The notes beneath the pieces are model-generated. The model did no database searches and was not told where the DNA came from. It saw nothing but the letters and a program-made list of their open reading frames with translations. Below are positions 34,400 to 47,636 of a DNA stretch of 64,000 nt, piece after piece (within the stretch, counting starts at the first letter, position 1; every line of letters starts with the position of its first letter). Made by a program: the position numbers and the translations under genes. The DNA is taken from NCBI GenBank assembly GCA_037951105.1, contig JBAMJV010003066.1, positions 1 through 64,000 on the forward strand. Direction: 5' to 3'. This DNA comes from Echinarachnius parma. Taxonomy: Eukaryota; Echinodermata; Echinoidea; Clypeasteroida; Echinarachniidae.

Positions 34400-34775
34400 T
34401 GAAAGTTTGGCATCACATAGAGAATGAGAAGGCTCTGACCTACAACATGTGACAGGCTACAGCAAAACCGGCCACCTGTCGGTAAAAAACGAAATGTTGA
34501 TTCGTATACATTACAAAGGCCTCATTTGATCCTTTGTTCTTACTAATTGGTCAATAATAGGCGATCAAATCAAAGGTCTTTTACACACATTGTGTGAACT
34601 TAAAATGCCCATTTCTTTGAATCGCGAATTACCGACAAGTGCCAGGTTTTGCTATAACCAGTCACATATTGTATGCAGAAGTAAATTTAGTAAAAAAAAA
34701 ATCGGCTTCTCACCCTTCTTGCGTTCTCAATCGCATCATGCAAGTTTATATGTATGATTTATTTGAACTTCAGAT

Positions 34776-37390
34776 CTAGCTCCCAGCTCCAAGCATCTAG
34801 CTCCCAGCTCCAAGCATCTAGCTCCCAGCTCCAAGCTTCTAGCTCCCAGCTCCAAGCTTCTAGCTCCCAGCTCCAAGCATCTAGCTCCCAGCTCCAAGCT
34901 TCTAGCTCCCAACTCCAAGCATCTAGCTCCCAGCTCCAAGCTTCTAGCTCCCAGCTCCAAGCATCTAGCTCCCAGCTCCAAGCTTCTAGCTCCCAGCTCC
35001 AAGCTTCTAGCTCCCAGCTCCAAGCTTCTAGCTCCCAGCTCCAAGCTTCTAGCTCCCAGCTCCAAGCTTCTAGCTCCCAGCTACAAGCATCTAGCTACCA
35101 GCTCCAAGCATCTAGCTCCCAGCTTCAAGCATCTCGCTATTAGCTTCAAGCATCTAGCTACCAGCTTCAAGCATCTAGCTCCCAGCTCCAAGCTTCTAGC
35201 TCCCAGCTCCAAGCTTCTAGCTCCCAGCTCCAAGCTTCTAGCTCCCAGCTCAAAGCTTCTAGCTCCCAGCTCCAAGCATCTAGCTACCAGCTTCAAGCTT
35301 CTAGCTCCCAGCTCCAAGCATCTAGCTACCAGCTCCAAGCATCTAGCTCCCAGCTTCAAGCATCTAGCTCCCAGCTTCAAGCATCTAGCTCCCAGCTTCA
35401 AGCATCTAGCTCCAAGCTTCAAGCTCCCAGCTCCAAGCATCTAGCTACCAGCTTCAAGCATCTAGCTACCAGCTCCAAGCTTCTAGCTCCCAGCTCCAAG
35501 CTTCTAGCTCCCAGCTCCAAGCATCTAGCTCCCAGCTTCAAGCATCTAGCTCCAAGCTTCAAGCTCCCAGCTCCAAGAATCTAGCTACCAGCTTCAAGCA
35601 TCTAGCTCCCAGCTCCAAGCTTCTAGCTCCCAGCTCCAAGCATCTAGCTACCAGCTCCAAGCTTCTAGCTCCCAGCTCCAAACTTCTAGCTCCCAGCTTC
35701 AAGCATCTAGCTCCAAGCTTCAAGCTCCCAGCTCCAAGCATCTAGCTACCAGCTTCAAGCATCTAGCTCCCAGCTCCAAGCTTCTAGCTCCCAGCTCCAA
35801 GCTTCTAGCTCCCAGCTCCAAGCATCTAGCTACCAGCTCCAAGCATCTAGCTCCCAGCTTCAAGCATCTAGCTCCCAGCTTCAAGCATCTAGCTCCCAGC
35901 TCCAAGCTTCTAGCTCCCAGCTCCAAGCTTCTAGCTCCCAGCTCCAAGCTTCTAGCTCCCAGCTCCAAGCTTCTAGCTCCCAGCTCCAAGCTTCTAGCTC
36001 CCAGCTCCAAGCATCTAGCTCCCAGCTCCAAGCTTCTAGCTCCCAGCTCCAAGCTTCTAGCTCCCAGCTCCAAGCTTCTAGCTCCCAGCTCCAAGCTTCC
36101 AGCTCCCAGCTCCAAGCTTCTAGCTCCCAGCTCCAAGCATCTAGCTCCCAGCTCCAAGCTTCTAGCTCCCAGCTCCAAGCTTCTAGCTCCCAGCTCCAAG
36201 CTTCTAGCTCCCAGCTCCAAGCTTCTAGCTCCCAGCTCCAAGCTTCCAGCTCCCAGCTCCAAGCTTCTAGCTCCCAGCTCCAAGCTTCTAGCTCCCAGCT
36301 CCAAGCTTCTAGCTCCCAGCTTCAAGCATCTAGCTCCAAGCTTCTAGCTCCCAGCTCCAAGCATCTAGCTCCAAGCTTCTAGCTCCCAGCTCCAAGCTTC
36401 TAGCTCCCAGCTCCAAGCATCTAGCTCCCAGCTCCAAGCTTCTAGCTCCCAGCTCCAAGCTTCTAGCTTCTAGCTCCAAGCTTCTAGCTCCCAGCTCCAA
36501 GCATCTAGCTCCCAGCTTCTAGCTCCAAGCTTCTAGCTCCCAGCTCCAAGCTTCTAGCTCCCAGCTCCAAGCTTCTAGCTCCCAGCTCCAAGCTTCTAGC
36601 TCCCAGCTCCAAGCTTCTAGCTCCCAGCTCCAAGCATCTAGCTCCCAGCTCCAAGCTTCTAGCTCCCAGCTCCAAGCTTCTAGCTCCCAGCTCCAAGCTT
36701 CTAGCTCCCAGCTCCAAGCATCTAGCTCCCAGCTCCAAGCTTCTAGCTCCCAGCTCCAAGCTTCCAGCTCCCAGCTCCAAGCTTCTAGCTCCCAGCTCCA
36801 AGCATCTAGCTCACAGCTCCAAGCTTCTAGCTCCCAGCTCCAAGCTTCTAGCTCCCAGCTCCAAGCATCTAGCTACCAGCTCCAAGCATCTAGCTCCCAG
36901 CTTCAAGCATCTAGCTCCCAGCTTCAAGCATCTAGCTCCCAGCTCCAAGCTTCTAGCTCCCAGCTCCAAGCTTCTAGCTCCCAGCTCCAAGCATCTAGCT
37001 CCCAGCTCCAAGCTTCTAGCTCCCAGCTCCAAGCTTCTAGCTCCCAGCTCCAAGCATCTAGCTCCCAGCTCCAAGCATCTAGCTCCCAGCTTCTAGCTCC
37101 CAGCTCCAAGCTTCTAGCTCCCAGCTCCAAGCATATAGCTCCCAGCTCCCAGCTCCAAGCTTCTAGCTCCCAGCTCCAAGCATCTAGCTCCCAGCTCCAA
37201 GCTTCTAGCTCCCAGCTCCAAGCTTCTAGCTCCCAGCTCCAAGCATCTAGCTACCAGCTTCAAGCATCTAGCTCCCAGCTTCAAGCATCTAGCTCCCAGC
37301 TTCAAGCATCTAGCTCCCAGCTTCAAGCATCTAGCTCCAAGCTTCAAGCATCTAGCTCCCAGCTTCAAGCATCTAGCTCCCAGCTCCAAT
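34776..37390. repeat. 21 bp minisatellite array 2 (~125 copies)
   Basis: Same heptamer-built unit as array 1. It is richer in AGCTACC and AGCTTCA variants and in blocks that end GCTTCAAGCTCCCAGC. Its last ~0.9 kb (36505-37390) matches the last part of arrays 3 and 4, so they share descent. It is fused to exon B of M10 at 37391. Confidence 0.97.
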
Positions 37391-39935
37391 CAGTGATCTT
37401 GTGGTCTCGGTGTTCTGTACACAGCCTGCACAGAACAGGTCAATTCCTTTGACAAGAAAACCATCTTCTCTCACCCAGTGCTGTCTGTGTTATATGCTAG
37501 GTAGGAAAAGTCTAAGAACTTGTTTTCATACATTTTTGTTTCATTTATAAATTTGAAATAAAAGAACATTTGTAGTATGATGCAAATTGAGAGTACCAGA
37601 AACTCTAAGGGAAACATGAATAGCATATAGGTACATTACATAGGCCTGGAAATAGTGTTTAATTCGCATTATTACATTGTTAGCACTTATTGTAAAATTT
37701 TGAAATGTTTTAATGTTATTTTCTGAAATAAATTCTATGTTTGTCTGTTGAAAGATAACACTCATTTTGATTGTCTTGCATTTGTAGCGCTGCATGGAGT
37801 TCTACAACAGTGGTCCATGGATGCTTGATGATGAGGGCATAGAGGAGCAGTGCCGCGATGGTGTGGGGAGGGAGGCAACCTGACTTGCTGCGACACCTGC
37901 CCAAGGACCTTGTGCAAACCCTGCACGAGGTCGTACTCGGGGTCGACCCCTAGATCGACCCCGAGATTATCATGGTTGAAACATCCTCGTTATAACGAGG
38001 TTCTACTGTATCTTTGATGATGTCTTTTTTTTATAAATTTGCCACCCTAGATCATCGCTGAGGAGGATGAGAAAGCGCAGAAGAGCACTATGGTCAAGAC
38101 CTGCTTGCTGGAGAAGAACAACGAGACTAACGAGATCGTGCTCGAGCTCGACCCCGAGATCACCAAGCACCTCAAGCCTCACCAAGTGGACGGGATCACC
38201 TTCATGTTTGACAGCACGTTTGAGATGGTGGAGAAGGGTGGCACAATTAAGACCTTACAGGTACACAATCCTTATCTCGTCTTGGGAAATGATGGTGATG
38301 GCGACGGTGAGGGTGATGTATAATACTTGGCACTGTAAAAAGTAAACTGATTCAAAAGGGAGCTGATAATGATGATGAAGATGATAGTGATTATCATGGT
38401 TGTGGTAGTGGTAGTACGTGGTGATGGTGATCGCCTTGATGTGACTCTTCAGCTCCACTCATGTGTCCAGTTTTGATGTCTGTGTGTCCCATGGGATTGC
38501 TGATCTCCAAAATAACGGAGGGAGAATAAGATTATGATGATGGTAGTGTAATACTTGTCACTGTAGAAAGTAAACTGATACAAAAGGAATAATAATGATG
38601 TCGATGATGATCGTAAAAATGATCATGATAATGTCAATGGTATAAACAAGTACTTGGCATTTCAGGAAGTAAACCAATGCAGATGGAAGCTATATAATGA
38701 TGTTAATGGTTATGGCACTATTGATAATGATAATAATGATAACAATGATGATGCTGAATATATAGAAAGTGCATATATATCAAGCACATGACTCAGATGT
38801 TTTATAAACACCCACCATTCCTACCGAGTACCTATATATACACATTATTATTCTATCTGTTGTTCTTGTTGCCCTATTTCAGGTGATAACCTACCTGCAT
38901 ACATAATGACCTGCGAGAAACTAAACGTGGAGACATGGATGGTTGTTCCACCACTCAACACTGTGCTCTACTGGCAAGACGAGTTCGCAAAATGGATCGG
39001 TCACATGGACAGTGGAATTGAAGTGAGTGCATTCAAGTTTTATCTTAGAATTTAGAATTATGTAGTATCTTTAAATATTATGTATTTTGTTTCCGTCTTG
39101 GGTCTGTCAGTCATGGCGCTCAATATTGTTATGATATTACCATCCTAATGTGTATTATGAAGCTCTACAAATGTGTATTTGCCATTCAATATCAGACAAT
39201 ATTACCACTCCATGGAGCTGATATTCAATCCACCGCATTTATTAATGACGTATGAATGGCTTTGCGCATGAATACATTTACGCACCTCTGCTATAGTACG
39301 CACAAATGGCCCTTCGTGGGTTGAAAATGTTTAATCCGTAAGTTGAGATTCAATACATTGGTCTTCTTCACTGAACAAGACGGAGTAAAATGTATGTTTT
39401 TGTTTATTTATGTTTTGCTCTGGATAGTATGTATAATAATAATAATAATATTGACTGGCCTTGAGTGGTATATCAGAAATATTGCACTCGTCTTCGACTC
39501 ATACAATATGATCCTAGCGAATGCAATATTTCTGATATACCACTCAAGGCAAGTCTATATGAAAGTTTGGCATCACATAGAGAATGAGAAGGCTCTGACC
39601 TACAACATGTGACCGGCTACAGCAAAACCGGCCACCTGTCGGTAAAAAACGAAATGTTGATTCGTATACATTACAAAGGCCTCATTTGATCCTTTGTTCT
39701 TACTAATTGGTCAATAATAGGCGATCAAATCAAAGGTCTTTTACACACATTGTGTGAACTTAAAATGCCCATTTCTTTGAATCGCGAATTACCGACAAGT
39801 GCCAGGTTTTGCTATAACCAGTCACATATTGTATGCAGAAGTAAATTTAGTAAAAAAAAAATCGGCTTCTCACCCTTCTTGCGTTCTCAATCGCATCATG
39901 CAAGTTTATATGTATGATTTATTTGAACTTCAGAT
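37391..39935 (+). pseudogene. ATRX-derived pseudogene module M10
   Basis: Exons: B 37391-37500, C 37788-37929 (acceptor TTTGTAG instead of TTTGCAG), D 38051-38260, E 38883-39022. It carries the same disablements as M9. The M9 insertion is absent. A 24-base piece around CCACCGC (near 39235) is also gone relative to M8, with a short repeat at the break. The foldback MITE lies at 39449-39559. Confidence 0.9.
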
Positions 39936-42900
39936 CTAGCTCCCAGCTCCAAGCATCTAGCTCCCAGCTCCAAGCATCTAGCTCCCAGCTCCAAGCTTCT
40001 AGCTCCCAGCTCCAAGCTTCTAGCTCCCAGCTCCAAGCTTCTAGCTCCCAGCTCCAAGCTTCTAGCTCCCAGCTCCAAGCTTCTAGCTCCCAGCTCCAAG
40101 CTTCTAGCTCCCAGCTCCAAGCTTCTAGCTCCCAGCTCCAAGCTTCCAGCTCCCAGCTCCAAGCATCTAGCTCCCAGCTCCAAGCTTCTAGCTCCCAGCT
40201 CCAAGCTTCTAGCTCCCAGCTTCAAGCATCTAGCTCCAAGCTCCAAGCATCTAGCTACCAGCTTCAAGCATCTAGCTCCCAGCTCCAAGCTTCTAGCTCC
40301 CAGCTCCAAGCTTCTAGCTCCCAGCTCCAAGCTTCTAGCTCCCAGCTCCAAGCATCTAGCTCCCAGCTCCAAGCTTCTAGCTCCCAGCTCCAAGCTTCTA
40401 GCTCCCAGCTCCAAGCTTCTAGCTACCTGCTCCAAGCATCTAGCTCCCAGCTTCAAGCATCTAGCTCCCAGCTTCAAGCATCTAGCTCCCAGCTTCAAGC
40501 ATCTAGCTCCCAGCTTCAAGCTCCCAGCTCCAAGCATCTAGCTACCAGCTCCAAGCATCTAGCTACCAGCTTCAAGCATCTAGCTCCCAGCTCCAAGCTT
40601 CTAGCTCCCAGCTCCAAGCTTCTAGCTCCCAGCTCCAAGCTTCTAGCTCCCAGCTCCAAGCTTCTAGCTCCCAGCTCCAAGCTTCTAGCTCCCAGCTCCA
40701 AGCATCTAGCTCCCAGCTCCAAGCATCTAGCTACCAGCTTCAAGCATCTAGCTCCCAGCTCCAAGCTTCTAGCTCCCAGCTCCAAGCTTCTAGCTCCCAG
40801 CTCCAAGCTTCTAGCTCCCAGCTCCAAGCTTCTAGCTCCCAGCTCCAAGCTTCTAGCTCCCAGCTCCAAGCATCTAGCTCCCAGCTCCAAGCATCTAGCT
40901 CCCAGCTCCAAGCTTCTAGCTCCCAGCTCCAAGCTTCTAGCTCCCAGCTCCAAGCTTCTAGCTCCCAGCTCCAAGCTTCTAGCTCCCAGCTCCAAGCTTC
41001 TAGCTCCCAGCTCCAAGCTTCCAGCTCCCAGCTCCAAGCATCTAGCTCCCAGCTCCAAGCTTCTAGCTCCCAGCTTCAAGCATCTAGCTCCAAGCTCCAA
41101 GCATCTAGCTACCAGCTTCAAGCATCTAGCTCCCAGCTCCAAGCTTCTAGCTCCCAGCTCCAAGCTTCTAGCTCCCAGCTCCAAGCTTCTAGCTCCCAGC
41201 TCCAAGCATCTAGCTCCCAGCTCCAAGCTTCTAGCTCCCAGCTCCAAGCTTCTAGCTCCCAGCTCCAAGCTTCTAGCTCCCAGCTCCAAGCTTCTAGCTC
41301 CCAGCTTCAAGCTTCTAGCTCCCAGCTCCAAGCATCTAGCTCCCAGCTCCAAGCTTCTAGCTCCCAGCTCCAAGCTTCTAGCTCCCAGCTCCAAGCTTCT
41401 AGCTCCCAGCTCCAAGCTTCTAGCTCCCAGCTCCAAGCTTCTAGCTCCCAGCTCCAAGCTTCTAGCTCCCAGCTCCAAGCATCTAGCTACCAGCTCCAAG
41501 CTTCTAGCTCCCAGCTCCAAGCTTCTAGCTCCCAGCTCCAAGCATCTAGCTCCCAGCTTCTAGCTCCAAGCTTCTAGCTCCCAGCTCCAAGCTTCTAGCT
41601 CCCAGCTCCAAGCTTCTAGCTCCCAGCTCCAAGCTTCTAGCTCCCAGCTCCAAGCTTCTAGCTCCCAGCTCCAAGCTTCTAGCTCCCAGCTCCAAGCTTC
41701 TAGCTCCCAGCTCCAAGCATCTAGCTCCCAGCTCCAAGCTTCTAGCTCCCAGCTCCAAGCTTCCAGCTCCCAGCTCCAAGCTTCCAGCTCCCAGCTCCAA
41801 GCATCTAGCTCCCAGCTCCAAGCTTCTAGCTCCCAGCTCCAAGCTTCTAGCTCCCAGCTCCAAGCATCTAGCTACCAGCTCCAAGCATCTAGCTCCCAGC
41901 TTCAAGCATCTAGCTCCCAGCTTCAAGCATCTAGCTCCCAGCTCCAAGCTTCTAGCTCCCAGCTCCAAGCTTCTAGCTCCCAGCTCCAAGCATCTAGCTC
42001 CCAGCTCCAAGCTTCTAGCTCCCAGCTCCAAGCTTCTAGCTCCCAGCTCCAAGCATCTAGCTCCCAGCTCCAAGCTTCTAGCTCCCAGCTCCAAGCTTCT
42101 AGCTCCCAGCTCCAAGCATCTAGCTCCCAGCTCCTAGCTCCCAGCTCCAAGCATCTAGCTACCAGCTCCAAGCATCTAGCTCCCAGCTTCAAGCATCTAG
42201 CTCCCAGCTTCAAGCATCTAGCTCCCAGCTCCAAGCTTCTAGCTCCCAGCTCCAAGCTTCTAGCTCCCAGCTCCAAGCATCTAGCTACCAGCTCCAAGCT
42301 TCTAGCTCCCAGCTCCAAGCTTCTAGCTCCCAGCTCCAAGCATCTAGCTCCCAGCTTCTAGCTCCAAGCTTCTAGCTCCCAGCTCCAAGCTTCTAGCTCC
42401 CAGCTCCAAGCTTCTAGCTCCCAGCTCCAAGCTTCTAGCTCCCAGCTCCAAGCTTCTAGCTCCCAGCTCCAAGCTTCTAGCTCCCAGCTCCAAGCTTCTA
42501 GCTCCCAGCTCCAAGCATCTAGCTCCCAGCTCCAAGCTTCTAGCTCCCAGCTCCAAGCTTCCAGCTCCCAGCTCCAAGCTTCTAGCTCCCAGCTCCAAGC
42601 ATCTAGCTCCCAGCTCCAAGCTTCTAGCTCCCAGCTCCAAGCTTCTAGCTCCCAGCTCCAAGCATCTAGCTACCAGCTCCAAGCATCTAGCTCCCAGCTT
42701 CAAGCATCTAGCTCCCAGCTTCAAGCATCTAGCTCCCAGCTCCAAGCTTCTAGCTCCCAGCTCCAAGCTTCTAGCTCCCAGCTCCAAGCATCTAGCTCCC
42801 AGCTCGAAGCTTCTAGCTCCCAGCTCCAAGCTTCTAGCTCCCAGCTCCAAGCATCTAGCTCCCAGCTCCTAGCTCCCAGCTCCAAGCATCTAGCTACCAG

Positions 42901-45091
42901 CTCCAAGCATCTAGCTCCCAGCTTCAAGCATCTAGCTCCCAGCTTCAAGCATCTAGCTCCCAGCTCCAAGCTTCTAGCTCCCAGCTCCAAGCTTCTAGCT
43001 CCAAGCTCCAAGCATCTAGCTCCCAGCTCCAAGCTTCTAGCTCCCAGCTCCAAGCTTCTAGCTCCCAGCTCCAAGCATCTAGCTCCCAGCTCCAAGCTTC
43101 TAGCTCCCAGCTCCAAGCTTCTAGCTCCCAGCTCCAAGCATCTAGCTCCAAGCTTCTAGCTCCCAGCTCCAAGCTTCTAGCTCCCAGCTCCAAGCTTCTA
43201 GCTCCCAGCTCCAAGCATCTATCTACCAGCTCCAAGCTTCTAGCTCCCAGCTCCAAGCTTCTAGCTCCCAGCTTCAAGCATCTAGCTCCAAGCTTCAAGC
43301 TCCCAGCTCCAAGCATCTAGCTACCAGCTTCAAGCATCTAGCTCCCAGCTCCAAGCTTCTAGCTCCCAGCTCCAAGCTTCTAGCTCCCAGCTCAAAGCTT
43401 CTAGCTCCCAGCTCCAAGCTTCTAGCTCCCAGCTCCAAGCATCTAGCTACCAGCTTCAAGCTTCTAGCTCCCAGCTCCAAGCATCTAGCTACCAGCTCCA
43501 AGCATCTAGCTCCCAGCTTCAAGCATCTAGCTCCCAGCTTCAAGCATCTAGCTCCCAGCTCCAAGCTTCTAGCTCCCAGCTCCAAGCTTCTAGCTCCCAG
43601 CTCCAAGCTTCTAGCTCCCAGCTCCAAGCTTCTAGCTCCCAGCTCCAAGCTTCTAGCTCCCAGCTCCAAGCATCTAGCTCCCAGCTCCAAGCTTCTAGCT
43701 CCCAGCTCCAAGCTTCTAGCTCCCAGCTCCAAGCTTCTAGCTCCCAGCTCCAAGCTTCTAGCTCCCAGCTCCAAGCTTCCAGCTCCCAGCTCCAAGCTTC
43801 TAGCTCCCAGCTCCAAGCATCTAGCTCCCAGCTCCAAGCTTCTAGCTCCCAGCTCCAAGCTTCTAGCTCCCAGCTCCAAGCTTCTAGCTCCCAGCTCCAA
43901 GCTTCTAGCTCCCAGCTCCAAGCTTCCAGCTCCCAGCTCCAAGCTTCTAGCTCCCAGCTCCAAGCTTCTAGCTCCCAGCTCCAAGCTTCTAGCTCCCAGC
44001 TTCAAGCATCTAGCTCCAAGCTTCTAGCTCCCAGCTCCAAGCATCTAGCTCCAAGCTTCTAGCTCCCAGCTCCAAGCTTCTAGCTCCCAGCTCCAAGCAT
44101 CTAGCTCCCAGCTCCAAGCTTCTAGCTCCCAGCTCCAAGCTTCTAGCTTCCTAGCTCCAAGCTTCTAGCTCCCAGCTCCAAGCTTCTAGCTCCCAGCTCC
44201 AAGCATCTAGCTCCCAGCTTCTAGCTCCAAGCTTCTAGCTCCCAGCTCCAAGCTTCTAGCTCCCAGCTCCAAGCTTCTAGCTCCCAGCTCCAAGCTTCTA
44301 GCTCCCAGCTCCAAGCTTCTAGCTCCCAGCTCCAAGCATCTAGCTCCCAGCTCCAAGCTTCTAGCTCCCAGCTCCAAGCTTCTAGCTCCCAGCTCCAAGC
44401 TTCTAGCTCCCAGCTCCAAGCATCTAGCTCCCAGCTCCAAGCTTCTAGCTCCCAGCTCCAAGCTTCCAGCTCCCAGCTCCAAGCTTCTAGCTCCCAGCTC
44501 CAAGCATCTAGCTCACAGCTCCAAGCTTCTAGCTCCCAGCTCCAAGCTTCTAGCTCCCAGCTCCAAGCATCTAGCTACCAGCTCCAAGCATCTAGCTCCC
44601 AGCTTCAAGCATCTAGCTCCCAGCTTCAAGCATCTAGCTCCCAGCTCCAAGCTTCTAGCTCCCAGCTCCAAGCTTCTAGCTCCCAGCTCCAAGCATCTAG
44701 CTCCCAGCTCCAAGCTTCTAGCTCCCAGCTCCAAGCTTCTAGCTCCCAGCTCCAAGCATCTAGCTCCCAGCTCCAAGCATCTAGCTCCCAGCTTCTAGCT
44801 CCCAGCTCCAAGCTTCTAGCTCCCAGCTCCAAGCATATAGCTCCCAGCTCCAGCTCCAAGCTTCTAGCTCCCAGCTCCAAGCATCTAGCTCCCAGCTCCA
44901 AGCTTCTAGCTCCCAGCTCCAAGCTTCTAGCTCCCAGCTCCAAGCATCTAGCTACCAGCTTCAAGCATCTAGCTCCCAGCTTCAAGCATCTAGCTCCCAG
45001 CTTCAAGCATCTAGCTCCCAGCTTCAAGCATCTAGCTCCAAGCTTCAAGCATCTAGCTCCCAGCTTCAAGCATCTAGCTCCCAGCTCCAAT
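39936..45091. repeat. 21 bp minisatellite array 3 (~245 copies)
   Basis: Heptamer-built 21 bp unit. Array-specific one-base slips occur at about 44150 (GCTTCCTAGC, one extra base) and 44848 (CTCCAGCTCC, one base fewer). Neither is in array 4. The array contains a plus-strand frame of 549 codons (39914-41563) made wholly of SSSQLQA and KLLAPSS heptapeptides. Confidence 0.97.
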
Positions 45092-47636
45092 CAGTGATCT
45101 TGTGGTCTCGGTGTTCTGTACACAGCCTGCACAGAACAGGTCAATTCCTTTGACAAGAAAACCATCTTCTCTCACCCAGTGCTGTCTGTGTTATATGCTA
45201 GGTAGGAAAAGTCTAAGAACTTGTTTTCATACATTTTTGTTTCATTTATAAATTTGAAATAAAAGAACATTTGTAGTATGATGCAAATTGAGAGTACCAG
45301 AAACTCTAAGGGAAACATGAATAGCATATAGGTACATTACATAGGCCTGGAAATAGTGTTTAATTCGCATTATTACATTGTTAGCACTTATTGTAAAATT
45401 TTGAAATGTTTTAATGTTATTTTCTGAAATAAATTCTATGTTTGTCTGTTGAAAGATAACACTCATTTTGATTGTCTTGCATTTGTAGCGCTGCATGGAG
45501 TTCTACAACAGTGGTCCATGGATGCTTGATGATGAGGGCATAGAGGAGCAGTGCCGCGATGGTGTGGGGAGGGAGGCAACCTGACTTGCTGCGACACCTG
45601 CCCAAGGACCTTGTGCAAACCCTGCACGAGGTCGTACTCGGGGTCGACCCCTAGATCGACCCCGAGATTATCATGGTTGAAACATCCTCGTTATAACGAG
45701 GTTCTACTGTATCTTTGATGATGTCTTTTTTTTATAAATTTGCCACCCTAGATCATCGCTGAGGAGGATGAGAAAGCGCAGAAGAGCACTATGGTCAAGA
45801 CCTGCTTGCTGGAGAAGAACAACGAGACTAACGAGATCGTGCTCGAGCTCGACCCCGAGATCACCAAGCACCTCAAGCCTCACCAAGTGGACGGGATCAC
45901 CTTCATGTTTGACAGCACGTTTGAGATGGTGGAGAAGGGTGGCACAATTAAGACCTTACAGGTACACAATCCTTATCTCGTCTTGGGAAATGATGGTGAT
46001 GGCGACGGTGAGGGTGATGTATAATACTTGGCACTGTAAAAAGTAAACTGATTCAAAAGGGAGCTGATAATGATGATGAAGATGATAGTGATTATCATGG
46101 TTGTGGTAGTGGTAGTACGTGGTGATGGTGATCGCCTTGATGTGACTCTTCAGCTCCACTCATGTGTCCAGTTTTGATGTCTGTGTGTCCCATGGGATTG
46201 CTGATCTCCAAAATAACGGAGGGAGAATAAGATTATGATGATGGTAGTGTAATACTTGTCACTGTAGAAAGTAAACTGATACAAAAGGAATAATAATGAT
46301 GTCGATGATGATCGTAAAAATGATCATGATAATGTCAATGGTATAAACAAGTACTTGGCATTTCAGGAAGTAAACCAATGCAGATGGAAGCTATATAATG
46401 ATGTTAATGGTTATGGCACTATTGATAATGATAATAATGATAACAATGATGATGCTGAATATATAGAAAGTGCATATATATCAAGCACATGACTCAGATG
46501 TTTTATAAACACCCACCATTCCTACCGAGTACCTATATATACACATTATTATTCTATCTGTTGTTCTTGTTGCCCTATTTCAGGTGATAACCTACCTGCA
46601 TACATAATGACCTGCGAGAAACTAAACGTGGAGACATGGATGGTTGTTCCACCACTCAACACTGTGCTCTACTGGCAAGACGAGTTCGCAAAATGGATCG
46701 GTCACATGGACAGTGGAATTGAAGTGAGTGCATTCAAGTTTTATCTTAGAATTTAGAATTATGTAGTATCTTTAAATATTATGTATTTTGTTTCCGTCTT
46801 GGGTCTGTCAGTCATGGCGCTCAATATTGTTATGATATTACCATCCTAATGTGTATTATGAAGCTCTACAAATGTGTATTTGCCATTCAATATCAGACAA
46901 TATTACCACTCCATGGAGCTGATATTCAATCCACCGCATTTATTAATGACGTATGAATGGCTTTGCGCATGAATACATTTACGCACCTCTGCTATAGTAC
47001 GCACAAATGGCCCTTCGTGGGTTGAAAATGTTTAATCCGTAAGTTGAGATTCAATACATTGGTCTTCTTCACTGAACAAGACGGAGTAAAATGTATGTTT
47101 TTGTTTATTTATGTTTTGCTCTGGATAGTATGTATAATAATAATAATAATATTGACTGGCCTTGAGTGGTATATCAGAAATATTGCACTCGTCTTCGACT
47201 CATACAATATGATCCTAGCGAATGCAATATTTCTGATATACCACTCAAGGCAAGTCTATATGAAAGTTTGGCATCACATAGAGAATGAGAAGGCTCTGAC
47301 CTACAACATGTGACCGGCTACAGCAAAACCGGCCACCTGTCGGTAAAAAACGAAATGTTGATTCGTATACATTACAAAGGCCTCATTTGATCCTTTGTTC
47401 TTACTAATTGGTCAATAATAGGCGATCAAATCAAAGGTCTTTTACACACATTGTGTGAACTTAAAATGCCCATTTCTTTGAATCGCGAATTACCGACAAG
47501 TGCCAGGTTTTGCTATAACCAGTCACATATTGTATGCAGAAGTAAATTTAGTAAAAAAAAAATCGGCTTCTCACCCTTCTTGCGTTCTCAATCGCATCAT
47601 GCAAGTTTATATGTATGATTTATTTGAACTTCAGAT
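45092..47636 (+). pseudogene. ATRX-derived pseudogene module M11
   Basis: Exons: B 45092-45201, C 45489-45630, D 45752-45961, E 46584-46723. It is a copy of M10 displaced by 7,701 bases, with no difference noticed in the exons. The foldback MITE lies at 47150-47260. Confidence 0.9.

Larger units (their letters stand above)
31541..34775 (+). pseudogene. ATRX-derived pseudogene module M9
   Basis: Exons: B 31541-31650 (5' end replaced by the minisatellite, CA insertion present), C 31938-32079, D 32201-32410 (STMVKTC variant shared with M10-M12, Walker A deleted), E 33033-33172. The intron after E holds a ~660 base insertion (33347-34015) found in no other module. The foldback MITE lies at 34289-34399. 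Other lesions are as in M8. Confidence 0.9.

Noticed and set aside
39914-41563. 549-codon open frame (and an identical one at 47615-49264) as a repeat protein gene
   Set aside because: It is built entirely from the 21 bp minisatellite, the opposite strand and other frames are open as well, and start and stop are fixed by the flank and by heptamer slips. There is no independent coding signal.
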